Positions 16,729 through 26,175 of a stretch of DNA of 35,515 bases are shown here, piece by piece. Each line of letters starts with the position of its first letter. Position 1 is the stretch's first letter. The notes beneath the pieces were generated by a model. That model made no database searches, was not told the DNA's origin, and was given only the letters and a program-made list of their open reading frames with translations. Source of the stretch: Rhodohalobacter sulfatireducens (GTDB lineage: Bacteria > Bacteroidota > Rhodothermia > Balneolales > Balneolaceae); NCBI RefSeq assembly GCF_022012475.1, contig NZ_JAKLWS010000041.1, positions 1 to 35,515 of the forward strand, in the 5' to 3' direction. The translations under genes were made by a program, and so were the position numbers.

Positions 16729-18021
16729 ATGAATCGTATTGGAATCAGGCACGAGGACAAATATAAATTCGAACGCAGAACTCCAATCATGCCCGAACAT
16801 GTTGCTGAGTTGACAGAGAATGGTGTTTCAGTATCTGTGGAGCATTCCGGCAAACGTATTTTTTCTGATCAGGAATACAAAGAATCGGGTGCGATGATTG
16901 CAGATCATCTATCTGATTCTGATCTGATTTTTGGGGTGAAGGAGATGCCGGAAGATTACTTTCAGGAGGGCAAAGCCTATGTTTTCTTTTCACACGTCAT
17001 AAAAGGTCAGCCCTACAATATGCAGATGTTGAAGAATATTATCGACAGCGGGGCTACTCTAATCGATTATGAAAAGATTGAAGATCAGGATGGGCAACGG
17101 TTGATTTTTTTTGGCCGATTTGCAGGCCTTGCCGGGATGATCAATACACTTTGGGCGACCGGTCAGCGCTATAAAGAACTTGGAGTCCACTCGCCTTTAG
17201 CGGGGCTGAAGCAGACCTACCGATATGAATCTTTGAACGATGCCCGGAAAAGTATCAGTGAAGCAGCAAAAAAAATCAGTGATAACGGATTACCTGATCT
17301 CATGAAACCATTGATCATCGCTGTTAGCGGAGATGGAAATGTATCGAAGGGAGCGATGGAAATTTTAGACCTGCTTCCCGGCCCGTATATATCTGCAGAA
17401 GATTTAAAAAATGGAGATTTCGATCAAAACCAGGATATCATTAAAGTTAATTTATTAGTGGATGATTATATGATACCCAAACAAGATCGACCTTTTGATC
17501 TCCAGCACTATATCAACAATCCTGAACAGTATGAGTCGTCGATTGAGGATTACTTGCCGAATATCAACGTGTTTGTAAATGGCATTTACTGGGATGAGAA
17601 CTACCCGAGATTGATTACGAAAGATTGGTTGTTAAGGAAAAATGAGTCCGGCGAGCTGAATTTAAAAGTAATTGGTGATATCACCTGTGATATTCACGGC
17701 TCAGTGGAATGTACCGAAACGGCAACGGCGATTGGAGAACCGGTTTTTGTTTATGATCCTGTTAATGACAGTTATCGGATGGGGTTTGAAGGCAGTGGAA
17801 TTGCTGTGATGGCTGTCGATATATTACCAAGTGAACTTCCGAAGGAGGCATCTATTCATTTCAGTAAAGCTTTAAAACCCTACCTGATGACTATGGCAGT
17901 GGCCGATTTTTCAGTTTCTTATGAAGAACTGTCGTTGCCCGACCCCATCAAAAGTGCAGTAATTGTACATCGCGGAAAACTCACACCGAAATACAGCTAC
18001 CTGGAGTCCTATCTGATTTAA
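16729..18021 (+). CDS. Lysine-ketoglutarate reductase / saccharopine dehydrogenase-like protein
   Basis: A 430-residue protein; I use the ATG at 16729 (MNRIGIRHEDKYKFERRTP) rather than an upstream TTG. Residues 1-135 match the alanine dehydrogenase/PNT N-terminal fold used by lysine-2-oxoglutarate reductase (the LKR half of eukaryotic AASS): the signature RHEDKYKFERRTPIMPEHV, and VKEMPEDYF near 72. Residues about 190-380 would hold the nucleotide-binding domain, with IAVSGDGNVSKGAMEIL in place of the glycine-rich loop. The C-terminal saccharopine dehydrogenase half of AASS is absent. Expected reaction: reductive condensation of lysine and 2-oxoglutarate to saccharopine, though an untested bacterial paralogue could differ. 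Confidence 0.8.
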   Translation: MNRIGIRHEDKYKFERRTPIMPEHVAELTENGVSVSVEHSGKRIFSDQEYKESGAMIADHLSDSDLIFGVKEMPEDYFQEGKAYVFFSHVIKGQPYNMQMLKNIIDSGATLIDYEKIEDQDGQRLIFFGRFAGLAGMINTLWATGQRYKELGVHSPLAGLKQTYRYESLNDARKSISEAAKKISDNGLPDLMKPLIIAVSGDGNVSKGAMEILDLLPGPYISAEDLKNGDFDQNQDIIKVNLLVDDYMIPKQDRPFDLQHYINNPEQYESSIEDYLPNINVFVNGIYWDENYPRLITKDWLLRKNESGELNLKVIGDITCDIHGSVECTETATAIGEPVFVYDPVNDSYRMGFEGSGIAVMAVDILPSELPKEASIHFSKALKPYLMTMAVADFSVSYEELSLPDPIKSAVIVHRGKLTPKYSYLESYLI

Positions 18022-18109
18022 AAACAGAATACAATTCAAGTTTGCAATAGCGGGTATGGTTCTCTTATCTTATTTAGAATTAATCCAAATTAACTTGATA
18101 AGCATAAAA

Positions 18110-19126
18110 ATGGCTAACAAAAATCTTCTAGTACTTCTCTTGGGACTTATTTTTATGATTTCGTGCTCAGAAAGCGAGGTCGTAAATATTTACTCTGCAA
18201 GGCATTACGATACAGATCAGCAACTCTACGATGGCTTTACGGAAGAAACAGGAATTGAAATAAACTTGATTGAAGGCTCAAGCGATGAGCTCATCGAGCG
18301 AATTAATAATGAAGGGGTGAACAGCCCGGCCGACGTTTTAATTACAGTTGATGCAGGCCGACTCTGGCGAGCCAAGGATGCGGGTGTACTGCAGCCGTTC
18401 GAATCCAATTATCTGAGTGAAGCCATCGACAGTGAGATGCGGGATCCGGAAGGTTACTGGGTTGGACTTTCCAATCGCGTGAGAGGTATTGTTTATAATA
18501 CAGAGGCTATTGAAACCGGCGAACTTGAAGGGTATTGGGAGCTTGCCAACGATGAATGGGGAGGACGCATCTGTATTCGATCTTCCAACAACATTTACAA
18601 TCAATCTCTGGTTGCTTCTTTGATTGAACGGCATGGTGAGGAAGAGACTGAAGAGTGGGCAAACAATTTTGTTGAGAATTTTGCGCGTTCACCGCAGGGT
18701 GGCGACACCGATCAGATTCGAGCGGTTGCCGCAGGGTTATGTGATGTAGCCATTGTCAATCACTACTACCTGGCTCGTTTGATGCAATCTGATGCCCCTG
18801 AAGACCAGGAAGTAGCAGCGCAAGTAGCGATGTATTTCCCGCCTGCAGAATATGGGGGAGCCCATGTGAATATTAGCGGTGCAGGAGTAGCTGCAAACTC
18901 ACCAAACGAGGAGAACGCCATTCGATTTATCGAATACCTGGCAACAGAAGAAGCACAGCAATACTACGCCATTGCCAATAACGAATTTCCGGTTTTAGAT
19001 GAAATGGAACTGCCGGACGTACTCAACGAATTTGGTCAGTTTGACACAGATGGAATTAATGTTGCTGCTTACGGTAGTAACAATCCGGCAGCTATTCGTG
19101 TGATGGACAGAGCCGGCTGGCGGTAG
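18110..19126 (+). CDS. Ferric iron ABC transporter, substrate-binding lipoprotein
   Basis: A 338-residue protein from the ATG at 18110; the frame is open 18 codons further up, but MANKNLLVLLLG begins the signal. The lipobox FMISCSES places the lipid-anchored Cys near residue 18. The mature start VVNIYSARHYDTDQQLYDGFTEETG is the family hallmark of FbpA/FutA-type Fe3+-binding proteins, and the pair of Tyr ligands is in NHYYLARLM. It should hand iron to the permease encoded convergently at 19387-21096. The ABC ATPase is not in this window. Confidence 0.92.
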   Translation: MANKNLLVLLLGLIFMISCSESEVVNIYSARHYDTDQQLYDGFTEETGIEINLIEGSSDELIERINNEGVNSPADVLITVDAGRLWRAKDAGVLQPFESNYLSEAIDSEMRDPEGYWVGLSNRVRGIVYNTEAIETGELEGYWELANDEWGGRICIRSSNNIYNQSLVASLIERHGEEETEEWANNFVENFARSPQGGDTDQIRAVAAGLCDVAIVNHYYLARLMQSDAPEDQEVAAQVAMYFPPAEYGGAHVNISGAGVAANSPNEENAIRFIEYLATEEAQQYYAIANNEFPVLDEMELPDVLNEFGQFDTDGINVAAYGSNNPAAIRVMDRAGWR

Positions 19127-19140
19127 TATTCTTTTTCTGA

Positions 19141-19237
19141 AGACATGGTATTTTTTTAAATATCTAAGAAGTTTTGATATAGCATACATTGCTGTGTTAA
19201 CAATGGATGTTTTGCGAGCACGAAAAATACCATGTCT
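19141..19237. repeat. 97-bp inverted-terminal repeat element, copy B
   Basis: Ends are AGACATGGTATTTTT (19141-19155) and its exact complement (19223-19237). It begins 14 bp after the iron-binding protein stop. The interior differs from the other copies but contains its own small stem (CATTG against CAATG). Confidence 0.85.
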
Positions 19238-19261
19238 CAGCAACGTTTTGTCCCAGTCTCA

Positions 19262-19358
19262 AGACATGGTATTTTTCATACCAGTATGAAGTTAAGATCT
19301 GGCAAAGATGTTATTGCTATTTTTAAATTCATGAATGGCTTCAAAAAATACCATGTCT
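19262..19358. repeat. 97-bp inverted-terminal repeat element, copy C
   Basis: Same 15-bp ends as copy B (19262-19276 and 19344-19358), same length, 24 bp further on. The interior holds a small stem (CATAC against GTATG). The permease stop lies 28 bp beyond on the other strand, so copies B and C fill the convergent gap and could act as a bidirectional terminator. Confidence 0.85.
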
Positions 19359-19386
19359 ATCTTAAGTGATCGGATGGCTCTTAAAG

Positions 19387-21096
19387 TTACTCCTTCTCTT
19401 CTGTTTTTCGTGTCCTTGCAATCGATCGGCTCAAAATAAATACGGGTACCAAACCTACCAGTATGATGGCTAAAGCCGCACCCGAAGATTCTGCGAGCCG
19501 CTCATCTGAAGCTAACCTGTAGACCTGAACGGCCAGCGTATCAAAATTAAAAGGGCGAACAATTATTGTGGCCGGTAACTCCTTAATGACGTCGACAATT
19601 ACAAGCATAATCGCTGCAAATAGGCTTCCGGACATGATCGGCATGTGAATTTTTCGAAGGATTTTTCCAAAGCTATAACCCATTCCTTCGGCCGCTTCGT
19701 CCATGCTTGGGGTCACTTTCCCTAGACTGGCTTCAACCGTATTGTAAGCGACGGCCAGGAATCTTACAACGTAGGCGAAAATCAAGGCAAAAATAGTCCC
19801 GCTCAGCAAAAGGCCTGTTGAGAGGCCCAAGGTATCACGCATCCAGCTATCCAATGTGTTATCAACCCAGCCAAAAGGAATAAGAATTCCCACAGCAATG
19901 ACCGATCCCGGAATGGCGTATCCCATCGACCCAATTCGTGTAGCTGTTCGAGTGAGAAGATTGGGATTGAGGCGAACTCCATATGCCATCACCAAAGCTA
20001 CCGCTAAAGCAACAAAACCGGCTATAAGTGCCACCAGAACCGTGTTGAAACTAAACTCAAGAAATCGTGAATCGACGGCGACATCAAAGTTTGCAATCAT
20101 CATGTCGGTGAGGATTATTGTTGGAAACAGAAATCCAATCAAAACCGGCAGGGAGCAAAAAAGGGTGCTGCCCCATGCTTTCCATCCGTTGAGTTGATAG
20201 ACGGACAGGCGTTTATATCGTCCGGTTGTCTCCTGTTTGAGACTCATCCTGTTGCGACTGGTCCGTTCAAGCAGAATCAGGAAAAGGATAAAGATCATAA
20301 GAAAAGCTGCAAGCTGCGCTGCTGCTGCCCGTTCACCAAGTCCAAACCAGGTTCTGTAAATTCCGGTAGTAAAAGTTTGAACTCCGAAATAATCGACTGT
20401 TCCGAAATCGTTCAGAGTTTCCATCAAAGCCAGCGCCATTCCCGCTGAGATTGATGGACGTGCAAGGGGTAAAGCAATTTTGTAAAAGCTTTGAAGTGGT
20501 GTAGCTCCTAAACTCCTGCTGGCTTCAAGCAAAGAGTTTGATTGTTCCATGAAGGCCGCTCGTGTAATCAGATATACATAGGGAAAGAATACGAAAGACA
20601 TCATGATAATGGCCCCGCCGATAGACCGGACGTCGGGGAAATAGTAGTCTCCCAAACCCCAACCGGTGAGATCGCGAATCATGTTTTGCAAGGGACCGGT
20701 ATAGGCTAAGAAATCGGTATAGGTATAGGCCATCAGGTAGGCCGGAACAGCCATCGGAAGAATCAATAGCCAGTTAAAATATTTGCTCCCCGGAAACCTG
20801 CACATGGTTACCAACCAGGCGTTTCCAACACCGAGGATAAAGACCCCGGCACCAACACCAAACATTAAAATCAAAGAGTTTTTGATATAATCCGGAAGTA
20901 CAGTTGAAGCCAGATGCTGCCAAACATCTCCGCTGGGCACAAAAATATTTGCAGCTACGGTCAGAACCGGTATTGAGACAAGTAAAGCGATTAATATCGT
21001 GGTAATATTCCACCATCCGGATTCCGATTTAATATTCCCAGAACCAGGCCATAAATCACTTTTTCGCGTCATTTCAAGAATATTTCGAATCATCAA
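19387..21096 (-). CDS. Ferric iron ABC transporter, fused permease (FbpB/AfuB-like)
   Basis: A 569-residue inner-membrane protein with about twelve hydrophobic segments in two homologous halves, each with the EAA loop that contacts the ABC ATPase: EASRSLGATPLQSFYKIALP from 191 and EAAEGMGYSFGKILRKIHMP from 467. Two fused BPD_transp_1 domains are the rule for FbpB-type iron permeases. It should form the channel for iron delivered by the lipoprotein at 18110-19126. The start ATG is nine bases after the flavoprotein stop, so those two genes share a transcript. An ATPase gene would be expected nearby but is not present in the window. Confidence 0.93.
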   Translation of the reverse strand: MMIRNILEMTRKSDLWPGSGNIKSESGWWNITTILIALLVSIPVLTVAANIFVPSGDVWQHLASTVLPDYIKNSLILMFGVGAGVFILGVGNAWLVTMCRFPGSKYFNWLLILPMAVPAYLMAYTYTDFLAYTGPLQNMIRDLTGWGLGDYYFPDVRSIGGAIIMMSFVFFPYVYLITRAAFMEQSNSLLEASRSLGATPLQSFYKIALPLARPSISAGMALALMETLNDFGTVDYFGVQTFTTGIYRTWFGLGERAAAAQLAAFLMIFILFLILLERTSRNRMSLKQETTGRYKRLSVYQLNGWKAWGSTLFCSLPVLIGFLFPTIILTDMMIANFDVAVDSRFLEFSFNTVLVALIAGFVALAVALVMAYGVRLNPNLLTRTATRIGSMGYAIPGSVIAVGILIPFGWVDNTLDSWMRDTLGLSTGLLLSGTIFALIFAYVVRFLAVAYNTVEASLGKVTPSMDEAAEGMGYSFGKILRKIHMPIMSGSLFAAIMLVIVDVIKELPATIIVRPFNFDTLAVQVYRLASDERLAESSGAALAIILVGLVPVFILSRSIARTRKTEEKE

Positions 21097-21105
21097 AGAG
21101 CTGCT

Positions 21106-22566
21106 TTAAATCTTGAATTTCCATTGGGAGGGCTGACGATCGAACTCCTCTTTTAATACAAGATTGGCTGCGTGATACCCGCACATGCCATGAACACCTC
21201 CGCCGGGTGGAGTGGAGGCGGAACAGATGTAGATTCCTTCAGCAGGGGTTGCATAAGGATTGATAAGATTGACCGGACGGGTAAATAGTTGGGTGATGTC
21301 CTGACGGCCTCCATTAATATCGCCGCCGATATAATTGGCATTGTATTCCTGGAAATCCTGTGTATTCATTGTAATCTTTTCTTCAATAACATCCCTGAAG
21401 CCAGGCGCAAATCGTTCGATCTGGTTTTCAATCGCTTCTGTCATATCTACTGTTGAACCATTGGGAACATGGCAATAAGCCCAAAGCGTTTCTTTCTCAT
21501 TCGGTGTTCGGGTTTTGTCAAAAAGGCTTTGTTGGGTAACAAGTACATAGGGATTTTCAGGGTGTCCGCCTTCATCCATCTCCTTTTCTGAGGCCGCAAT
21601 TTCATCGAATGTCCCGCCGAGATGAACGGTTCCCGCTTTTCTGCATTCTTCATCTTTCCAGGGTACCGGCTCTTTCAAGATATAATCAACTTTAAAGACA
21701 CCGGATCCCCTTTTAAATTTTGTTAATTTTTGCTTGTAGGATGGAGGAAATCGATCTCCAGCGATATCTGAAACCTGTGACGGAGTAAGATCAAACAATA
21801 TAGCTTTCGATGAGGGGAGTTGATCCAAAGAGCGAACGGGAAACCCGGTTTCTATTTCTCCGCCCAGTGATTTAAAGTATGAGGCCATTGAGTTGGCAAT
21901 CGACTGCGATCCTCCCTCGGCAAGAGGCCAGCCACCGGTATGAGCCGTTCCAAAAAAAACAAGTGCTATAGCGGTTGTGGCTATAGCATCCAGCGGTAGA
22001 ATCGAGTGGGCGGCCATTCCTGCAAAAAGAGCTTTCGCTCGCTCAGTCTGAAATCTCTTCTGAAACAGGGAAGCAGGTTGTAAGGCATTCAAACCAAATA
22101 AACCCATCTGGATCGGATTTTTTGGAAACCGTAACGGTCCAAGGAAATCTCTGCTCAGGCCATCCCAGTTTTGAGTAATGGGTTCAACTATTTTTTGATA
22201 CAGTTTACTGTCATTTTCCAGATGCAGTGCTGTTTTATAAAGATCATTGAATAAAGCTACGGGAGGTTCATCATCAAGTGGATGTGCGGCGGGAATTTTT
22301 GGGTGAATCCATTTCAGTCCATATTCTTCAAGCGGTAGTTGCTTCAAAAAGGGTGCAGAGGCCGCCATGGGGTGGATCGCCGAACAGATATCATGCAGGT
22401 AGCCAGGGTTGATTAACTCCTTCGTACGCATACCACCGCCAACCGTATTGGAAGCCTCAAATATTTTTACGGAATACCCTTCAAGAGTCAACCGAATACC
22501 GGCTGCAAGACCGTTTGGGCCGGAACCAACAATTAGAGCATCATACGTCGATTTTTTTCCTTTCAA
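21106..22566 (-). CDS. FAD-dependent oxidoreductase, phytoene desaturase (CrtI/COG1233)-like
   Basis: A 486-residue flavoprotein. The dinucleotide-binding motif is at residues 11-27 (LIVGSGPNGLAAGIRL; GxGxxG at 14-19), followed by the acidic residue binding ribose (FEASNTVGGGMR). The C-terminal GIYICSASTPPGGGVHGMCG is the conserved FAD-contacting segment of COG1233 enzymes, which include carotenoid desaturases, isomerases and RetSat-like saturases. No carotenoid genes lie nearby, so the substrate is open. It is the first gene of a two-gene unit with the iron permease; a functional link to iron is possible but not shown. Confidence 0.85.
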   Translation of the reverse strand: MKGKKSTYDALIVGSGPNGLAAGIRLTLEGYSVKIFEASNTVGGGMRTKELINPGYLHDICSAIHPMAASAPFLKQLPLEEYGLKWIHPKIPAAHPLDDEPPVALFNDLYKTALHLENDSKLYQKIVEPITQNWDGLSRDFLGPLRFPKNPIQMGLFGLNALQPASLFQKRFQTERAKALFAGMAAHSILPLDAIATTAIALVFFGTAHTGGWPLAEGGSQSIANSMASYFKSLGGEIETGFPVRSLDQLPSSKAILFDLTPSQVSDIAGDRFPPSYKQKLTKFKRGSGVFKVDYILKEPVPWKDEECRKAGTVHLGGTFDEIAASEKEMDEGGHPENPYVLVTQQSLFDKTRTPNEKETLWAYCHVPNGSTVDMTEAIENQIERFAPGFRDVIEEKITMNTQDFQEYNANYIGGDINGGRQDITQLFTRPVNLINPYATPAEGIYICSASTPPGGGVHGMCGYHAANLVLKEEFDRQPSQWKFKI

Positions 22567-22788
22567 TGGATCTGACTGAGTTCAAAATTTTACAGGTCCA
22601 AAGATACAAATGATCATTCAAAGCTGAATAGATAATAGAAAATAAATGGCTTACCCGTAAGCATTAGAAAAAACTAATAAATATCTTTTATAATTATTAG
22701 GAATTTCTAATATTAAAGTGTTTGGCTAAATACAAAAGGGGACAAGCATACTGCGTTGAACTCCTCTCTAAATTTAAAAAAGGAAAAA

Positions 22789-25098
22789 ATGAGATTAGAT
22801 AATATTATCCGTCATGTCTTAATAGCAGTTGGAATAGCTTTACTGTTTGGTATAACAGCATGTGATACCCCAACATCTAACATTGATGACCAAGAAAAAA
22901 AAGTTGAGAGTACAGAAACTGAATTTAGTTCAATTAAGAATGAAAAAATTAAAAACAGTTACATCGTAGTTTTTAAGAACAATGTAAACTCTGTTAAGAA
23001 TACATCTAACAATATTGCATCATCAGCAAATGGGAAAGTAAAGTACACGTATGAGCATGCGATTAAAGGATTTGCATTAGAACTTCCCGAACAAGCTTCT
23101 GAAAACGTTTTGAATTCTATTCAGAACAACCCAAATGTTGATTATGTGGAACAGGATATGAAAGTCCAGGCATTTGGAAGTCAAACCAACGCAACATGGG
23201 GGTTGGATCGGTCTGATCAGCGAAGTTTGCCCCTTGATGATGTCTATAACTATTCAACAACCGGAGAAAATGTAACTGTTTATATAGCAGATACGGGTAT
23301 CAACTATTCCCATGTTGATTTTGGTGGGAGAGCATCATTCGGTTTTGATGCATTTAACGGCGATGGTGAAGATTGTGATGGTCACGGTACTCATGTTTCA
23401 GGTACGGCGGGTGGATCTCAGTGGGGAATCGCGAAAAATGTTGATTTAGTATCCGTCAGAGTTCTTGACTGCAATGGAAGTGGTTCATATAGTGGAGTTA
23501 TTGCCGGAGTAGACTGGATCACAGCAAATGCGAGTGGGCCCTCTGTTGTAAATATGAGTCTTGGTGGGGGCGCCAACTCTGCGTTGGACACTGCTTTGGA
23601 GAATTCTATAGCAGCAGGCATAACATACGTGGTAGCTGCCGGGAACGGTAATGCTGATGCATGTAACTACAGTCCGGCAAGAGTTCCATCGGCAATTACA
23701 GTTGGTTCATCCACAAGTTCTGATTCACGTTCTTCTTTCTCAAACTACGGGAGCTGTGTAGACCTTTTTGCGCCTGGCAGTAGCATTACGTCTGCTTGGA
23801 TTGGAAGTACGACAGCCACAAATACAATAGACGGGACCTCCATGGCCTCTCCTCATGTTGCGGGAGCTGCTGCCCTTTACTTGTTTGCGAATTCAAGCGC
23901 GACGCCATCTGAAGTTGAATCTTCGTTGATATCAATAGCTACTCAGAACATTATTACCGGCAGCAACACAGAAAACAACCACCTTCTTTATACCATTTTC
24001 GATGGTTCAGGAGATGATGGAAGCGGCAACTCAGTCCCAATTGCAGACTTTACCTACAGTGCAGATTATTTGAATGTTCAGTTTACTGATGGCAGTACTG
24101 ATTCTGATGGATCAATCTCAAGTTGGTCCTGGGATTTTGGAGATGGGGGAACTTCTACTTCGAAGAATCCATCTCATACTTACGGCCAAGGCGGAACCTA
24201 TACTGTTTCTCTGACAGTGACTGATGACGCAGGGGATTCAGGTTCAATATCGAAAAGTATTACAGTCAACGAACAAGTTAATGAGGAATCACCAGTTATT
24301 GATTCATTTAATATCAATTCATATCAAACGGGGCCATGGAATCGTGCAGATGTCTCATGGTCAGTTTCTGATGTCAACTCTAATCTTTCATCGATTAAAA
24401 CCGAGTTAATGAACGGTACTTCAGTTGTTGAAAGTCTGACCAGTTCATTAAGCGGAGGATCGGTTTCTGGAATACATGAGCACAGATCAAAAAATAACGT
24501 GGATGCTGTCCGACTCACCGTAACAGATACAAATGGTAACAGTACTTCATCAACAAAAAATCTTGACGGATCTGATGGCGGAGATGGCGGAAATTCAACG
24601 CCAACGGCCGACTTCATTTACAGTTCGGATTTCCTAAATGTACAATTTACGGACCAAAGCACTGACTCAGATGGTTCGATTACCGGTTGGTCTTGGGATT
24701 TTGGAGACGGAGCAACTTCCGGCACTCAAAATCCAACACATACGTATTCTCAAGCGGGGACTTATACGGTAACATTAACAGTAACAGATGACGTTGGAGG
24801 CACCGATTCATATTCCAGTTCAGTTACAGTTGATGATGAGAATACAGGAGACCCAGCTGACATAATTCTGAACGCTAACGGCTACAAAGACAAGGGAAGA
24901 TGGACAACAGATCTTACATGGAGTGGAGCTACTTCGAGTAACGTAGACATTTACAGGGATGGAACAGTGTTGACTACAACAAGCAATTCAGGAGCCTTCA
25001 CGGATAACACAAGCTTTAAAGGTGGTGGATCCCTCACGTACCAAGTATGTGAATCGGGCACGAATACATGTTCAAGTGAAGTAACTGTAAACTTTTAA
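22789..25098 (+). CDS. Secreted S8 (subtilisin-like) protease with two PKD domains
   Basis: A 769-residue exported protease. I start it at the ATG at 22789, which has AAGGA just upstream; the frame also reaches a TTG at 22756. A lipobox (FGITACDTP) suggests a lipoprotein signal. Residues about 55-127 are an inhibitor I9-type propeptide. The catalytic triad is Asp168 (YIADTGI), His199 (DGHGTHVSG) and Ser351 (GTSMASPHV), with the oxyanion Asn286 (AAGNGN). Then come PKD domains at about 418-492 and 604-678 (each with SWDFGDG), separated by an Ig-like region, and a C-terminal domain of the kind seen in other S8 proteases (ATSSNVDIYRDG to TVNF). Role: extracellular protein degradation. Confidence 0.95.
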   Translation: MRLDNIIRHVLIAVGIALLFGITACDTPTSNIDDQEKKVESTETEFSSIKNEKIKNSYIVVFKNNVNSVKNTSNNIASSANGKVKYTYEHAIKGFALELPEQASENVLNSIQNNPNVDYVEQDMKVQAFGSQTNATWGLDRSDQRSLPLDDVYNYSTTGENVTVYIADTGINYSHVDFGGRASFGFDAFNGDGEDCDGHGTHVSGTAGGSQWGIAKNVDLVSVRVLDCNGSGSYSGVIAGVDWITANASGPSVVNMSLGGGANSALDTALENSIAAGITYVVAAGNGNADACNYSPARVPSAITVGSSTSSDSRSSFSNYGSCVDLFAPGSSITSAWIGSTTATNTIDGTSMASPHVAGAAALYLFANSSATPSEVESSLISIATQNIITGSNTENNHLLYTIFDGSGDDGSGNSVPIADFTYSADYLNVQFTDGSTDSDGSISSWSWDFGDGGTSTSKNPSHTYGQGGTYTVSLTVTDDAGDSGSISKSITVNEQVNEESPVIDSFNINSYQTGPWNRADVSWSVSDVNSNLSSIKTELMNGTSVVESLTSSLSGGSVSGIHEHRSKNNVDAVRLTVTDTNGNSTSSTKNLDGSDGGDGGNSTPTADFIYSSDFLNVQFTDQSTDSDGSITGWSWDFGDGATSGTQNPTHTYSQAGTYTVTLTVTDDVGGTDSYSSSVTVDDENTGDPADIILNANGYKDKGRWTTDLTWSGATSSNVDIYRDGTVLTTTSNSGAFTDNTSFKGGGSLTYQVCESGTNTCSSEVTVNF

Positions 25099-25121
25099 TT
25101 GATCAATTTACTTATTTAGTG

Positions 25122-25156
25122 GAGCCGCTCTTATAATATAGGAGCGGCTCTTTTTA
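25122..25156 (+). terminator. Rho-independent terminator of the S8 protease gene
   Basis: A perfect 9-bp stem GAGCCGCTC (25122-25130) against GAGCGGCTC (25142-25150), loop of 11, followed by five T. Confidence 0.93.
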
Positions 25157-25334
25157 TTATATTAGCTTCGTAAATATAATGCCTAAAGATGTGCCAAAAG
25201 CTTGTGATGAATGTAGTTTTGCTGAACATCAATTAATCTTTCCAGTTGAAGTTAAATGAACTGATATGTTCATTTAGTGTTTGCATTCATTATACTGAAC
25301 AAATCCTCTGCCAGAACCTGTTTTAAAAACTAGA

Positions 25335-26042
25335 ATGAATCAACATCCCGAAAAGAAGGAATCTGGAAAACCACGAAAATCTCCCAAAAGTGAACATCAA
25401 ATTCACAGTTATTTTAACCTGGTTTTACTGGTAATATTGACTATAGAATGGGGATATCTTCTCTATGATCAGCAATGGCTTTCCCTCTTTCTTGTATCTT
25501 TGATCATATCCAGTCTTCTCGCGCCTGTCCTTTTTAAAAATAAAATGGATCTCGAACTGCCGGCCGAATTCCATTTTATGGCAGTTCTATTTGTTTTTGC
25601 AGCGCTATACCTTGGTGAGATTCAGGAATTTTATCGTCTAATTTGGTGGTGGGACATTGCTTTGCATACAACAGCCGGTCTAATGATGGGAATTGTTGGA
25701 TTTTTGCTGGTCTATATTTTGAATGAAAGTAAAAACGTAGAACTTCAAATGAGTGCCGTGTTCATTGCTCTTTTTGCATTCATGTTTGCAGTTACAATCG
25801 GTACAATCTGGGAAATCTTTGAATTTACAATGGATCAACTTTTCGGATTTAACATGCAGAAAGAGATGTTGGGTGATCCTTCCGGTTTAACCGATACAAT
25901 GTGGGATATAATTGTCAATGCATTTGGTGCCCTGATTATTTGTATCAATGGTTGGTGGTATCTGAAGAAAAGACAGGATTTTTTTATTAGGTCCCTCATT
26001 CAAAAGTTTATTGAAAGGAATCCGTCTTGGTTTCGCAGATAA
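25335..26042 (+). CDS. DUF2238-like integral membrane protein
   Basis: A 235-residue protein with a charged N-terminal tail and about six hydrophobic segments. The conserved polar residues within membrane segments, WWWDIALHTTAGLMMG (about 108-123), GTIWEIFEFTMDQLFG (about 161-176) and DTMWDIIVNAFGALI, match the pattern of DUF2238/YjdF-like proteins, in which His, Glu and Asp face each other in the bilayer. No function is established. It lies just upstream of the trp regulatory region, but its terminator is not obvious. Confidence 0.7.
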   Translation: MNQHPEKKESGKPRKSPKSEHQIHSYFNLVLLVILTIEWGYLLYDQQWLSLFLVSLIISSLLAPVLFKNKMDLELPAEFHFMAVLFVFAALYLGEIQEFYRLIWWWDIALHTTAGLMMGIVGFLLVYILNESKNVELQMSAVFIALFAFMFAVTIGTIWEIFEFTMDQLFGFNMQKEMLGDPSGLTDTMWDIIVNAFGALIICINGWWYLKKRQDFFIRSLIQKFIERNPSWFRR

Positions 26043-26066
26043 CTTTTAAAAAAGTTACCACAACAG

Positions 26067-26096
26067 TTGCATTTTAAATGTTGAACAGATAGTTTC
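26067..26096 (+). promoter_or_regulatory. Candidate trp operon promoter
   Basis: A TTG (26067-26069) and a TAGTTTC (26090-26096) are separated by 20 bases, close to the Bacteroidota sigma consensus (TTG, about 20 bases, TAnnTTTG). The predicted start would be at or just before the trpL ATG, so the leader would be nearly leaderless. Tentative. Confidence 0.3.
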
Positions 26097-26103
26097 TTCA
26101 ATC

Positions 26104-26175
26104 ATGAAAAAAAGTTCAATGCATAACAATTGGTGGTGGCACGGTCAAACAAACCTGGCAGTGGAATCACTATGA
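26104..26175 (+). CDS. trpL: trp leader peptide with three consecutive Trp codons
   Basis: A 23-codon frame starting MKKSSMHNN, followed by WWW (TGG TGG TGG at 26131-26139) and ending at TGA 26173-26175. Three Trp codons in a row in so short a frame, followed by a terminator and trpE, identify a transcription attenuator leader. Stalling of the leading ribosome on these codons when charged tRNA-Trp is scarce leaves 26158-26164 unpaired and able to form the antiterminator. No Shine-Dalgarno precedes the ATG, which fits Bacteroidota translation. It is too short for ordinary gene prediction. Confidence 0.92.
   Translation: MKKSSMHNNWWWHGQTNLAVESL

Noticed and set aside
19141-19358. Copies B and C as remnants of an insertion sequence
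   Set aside because: There is no transposase fragment, no target duplication is visible, and equal length in all three copies argues against random deletion derivatives.
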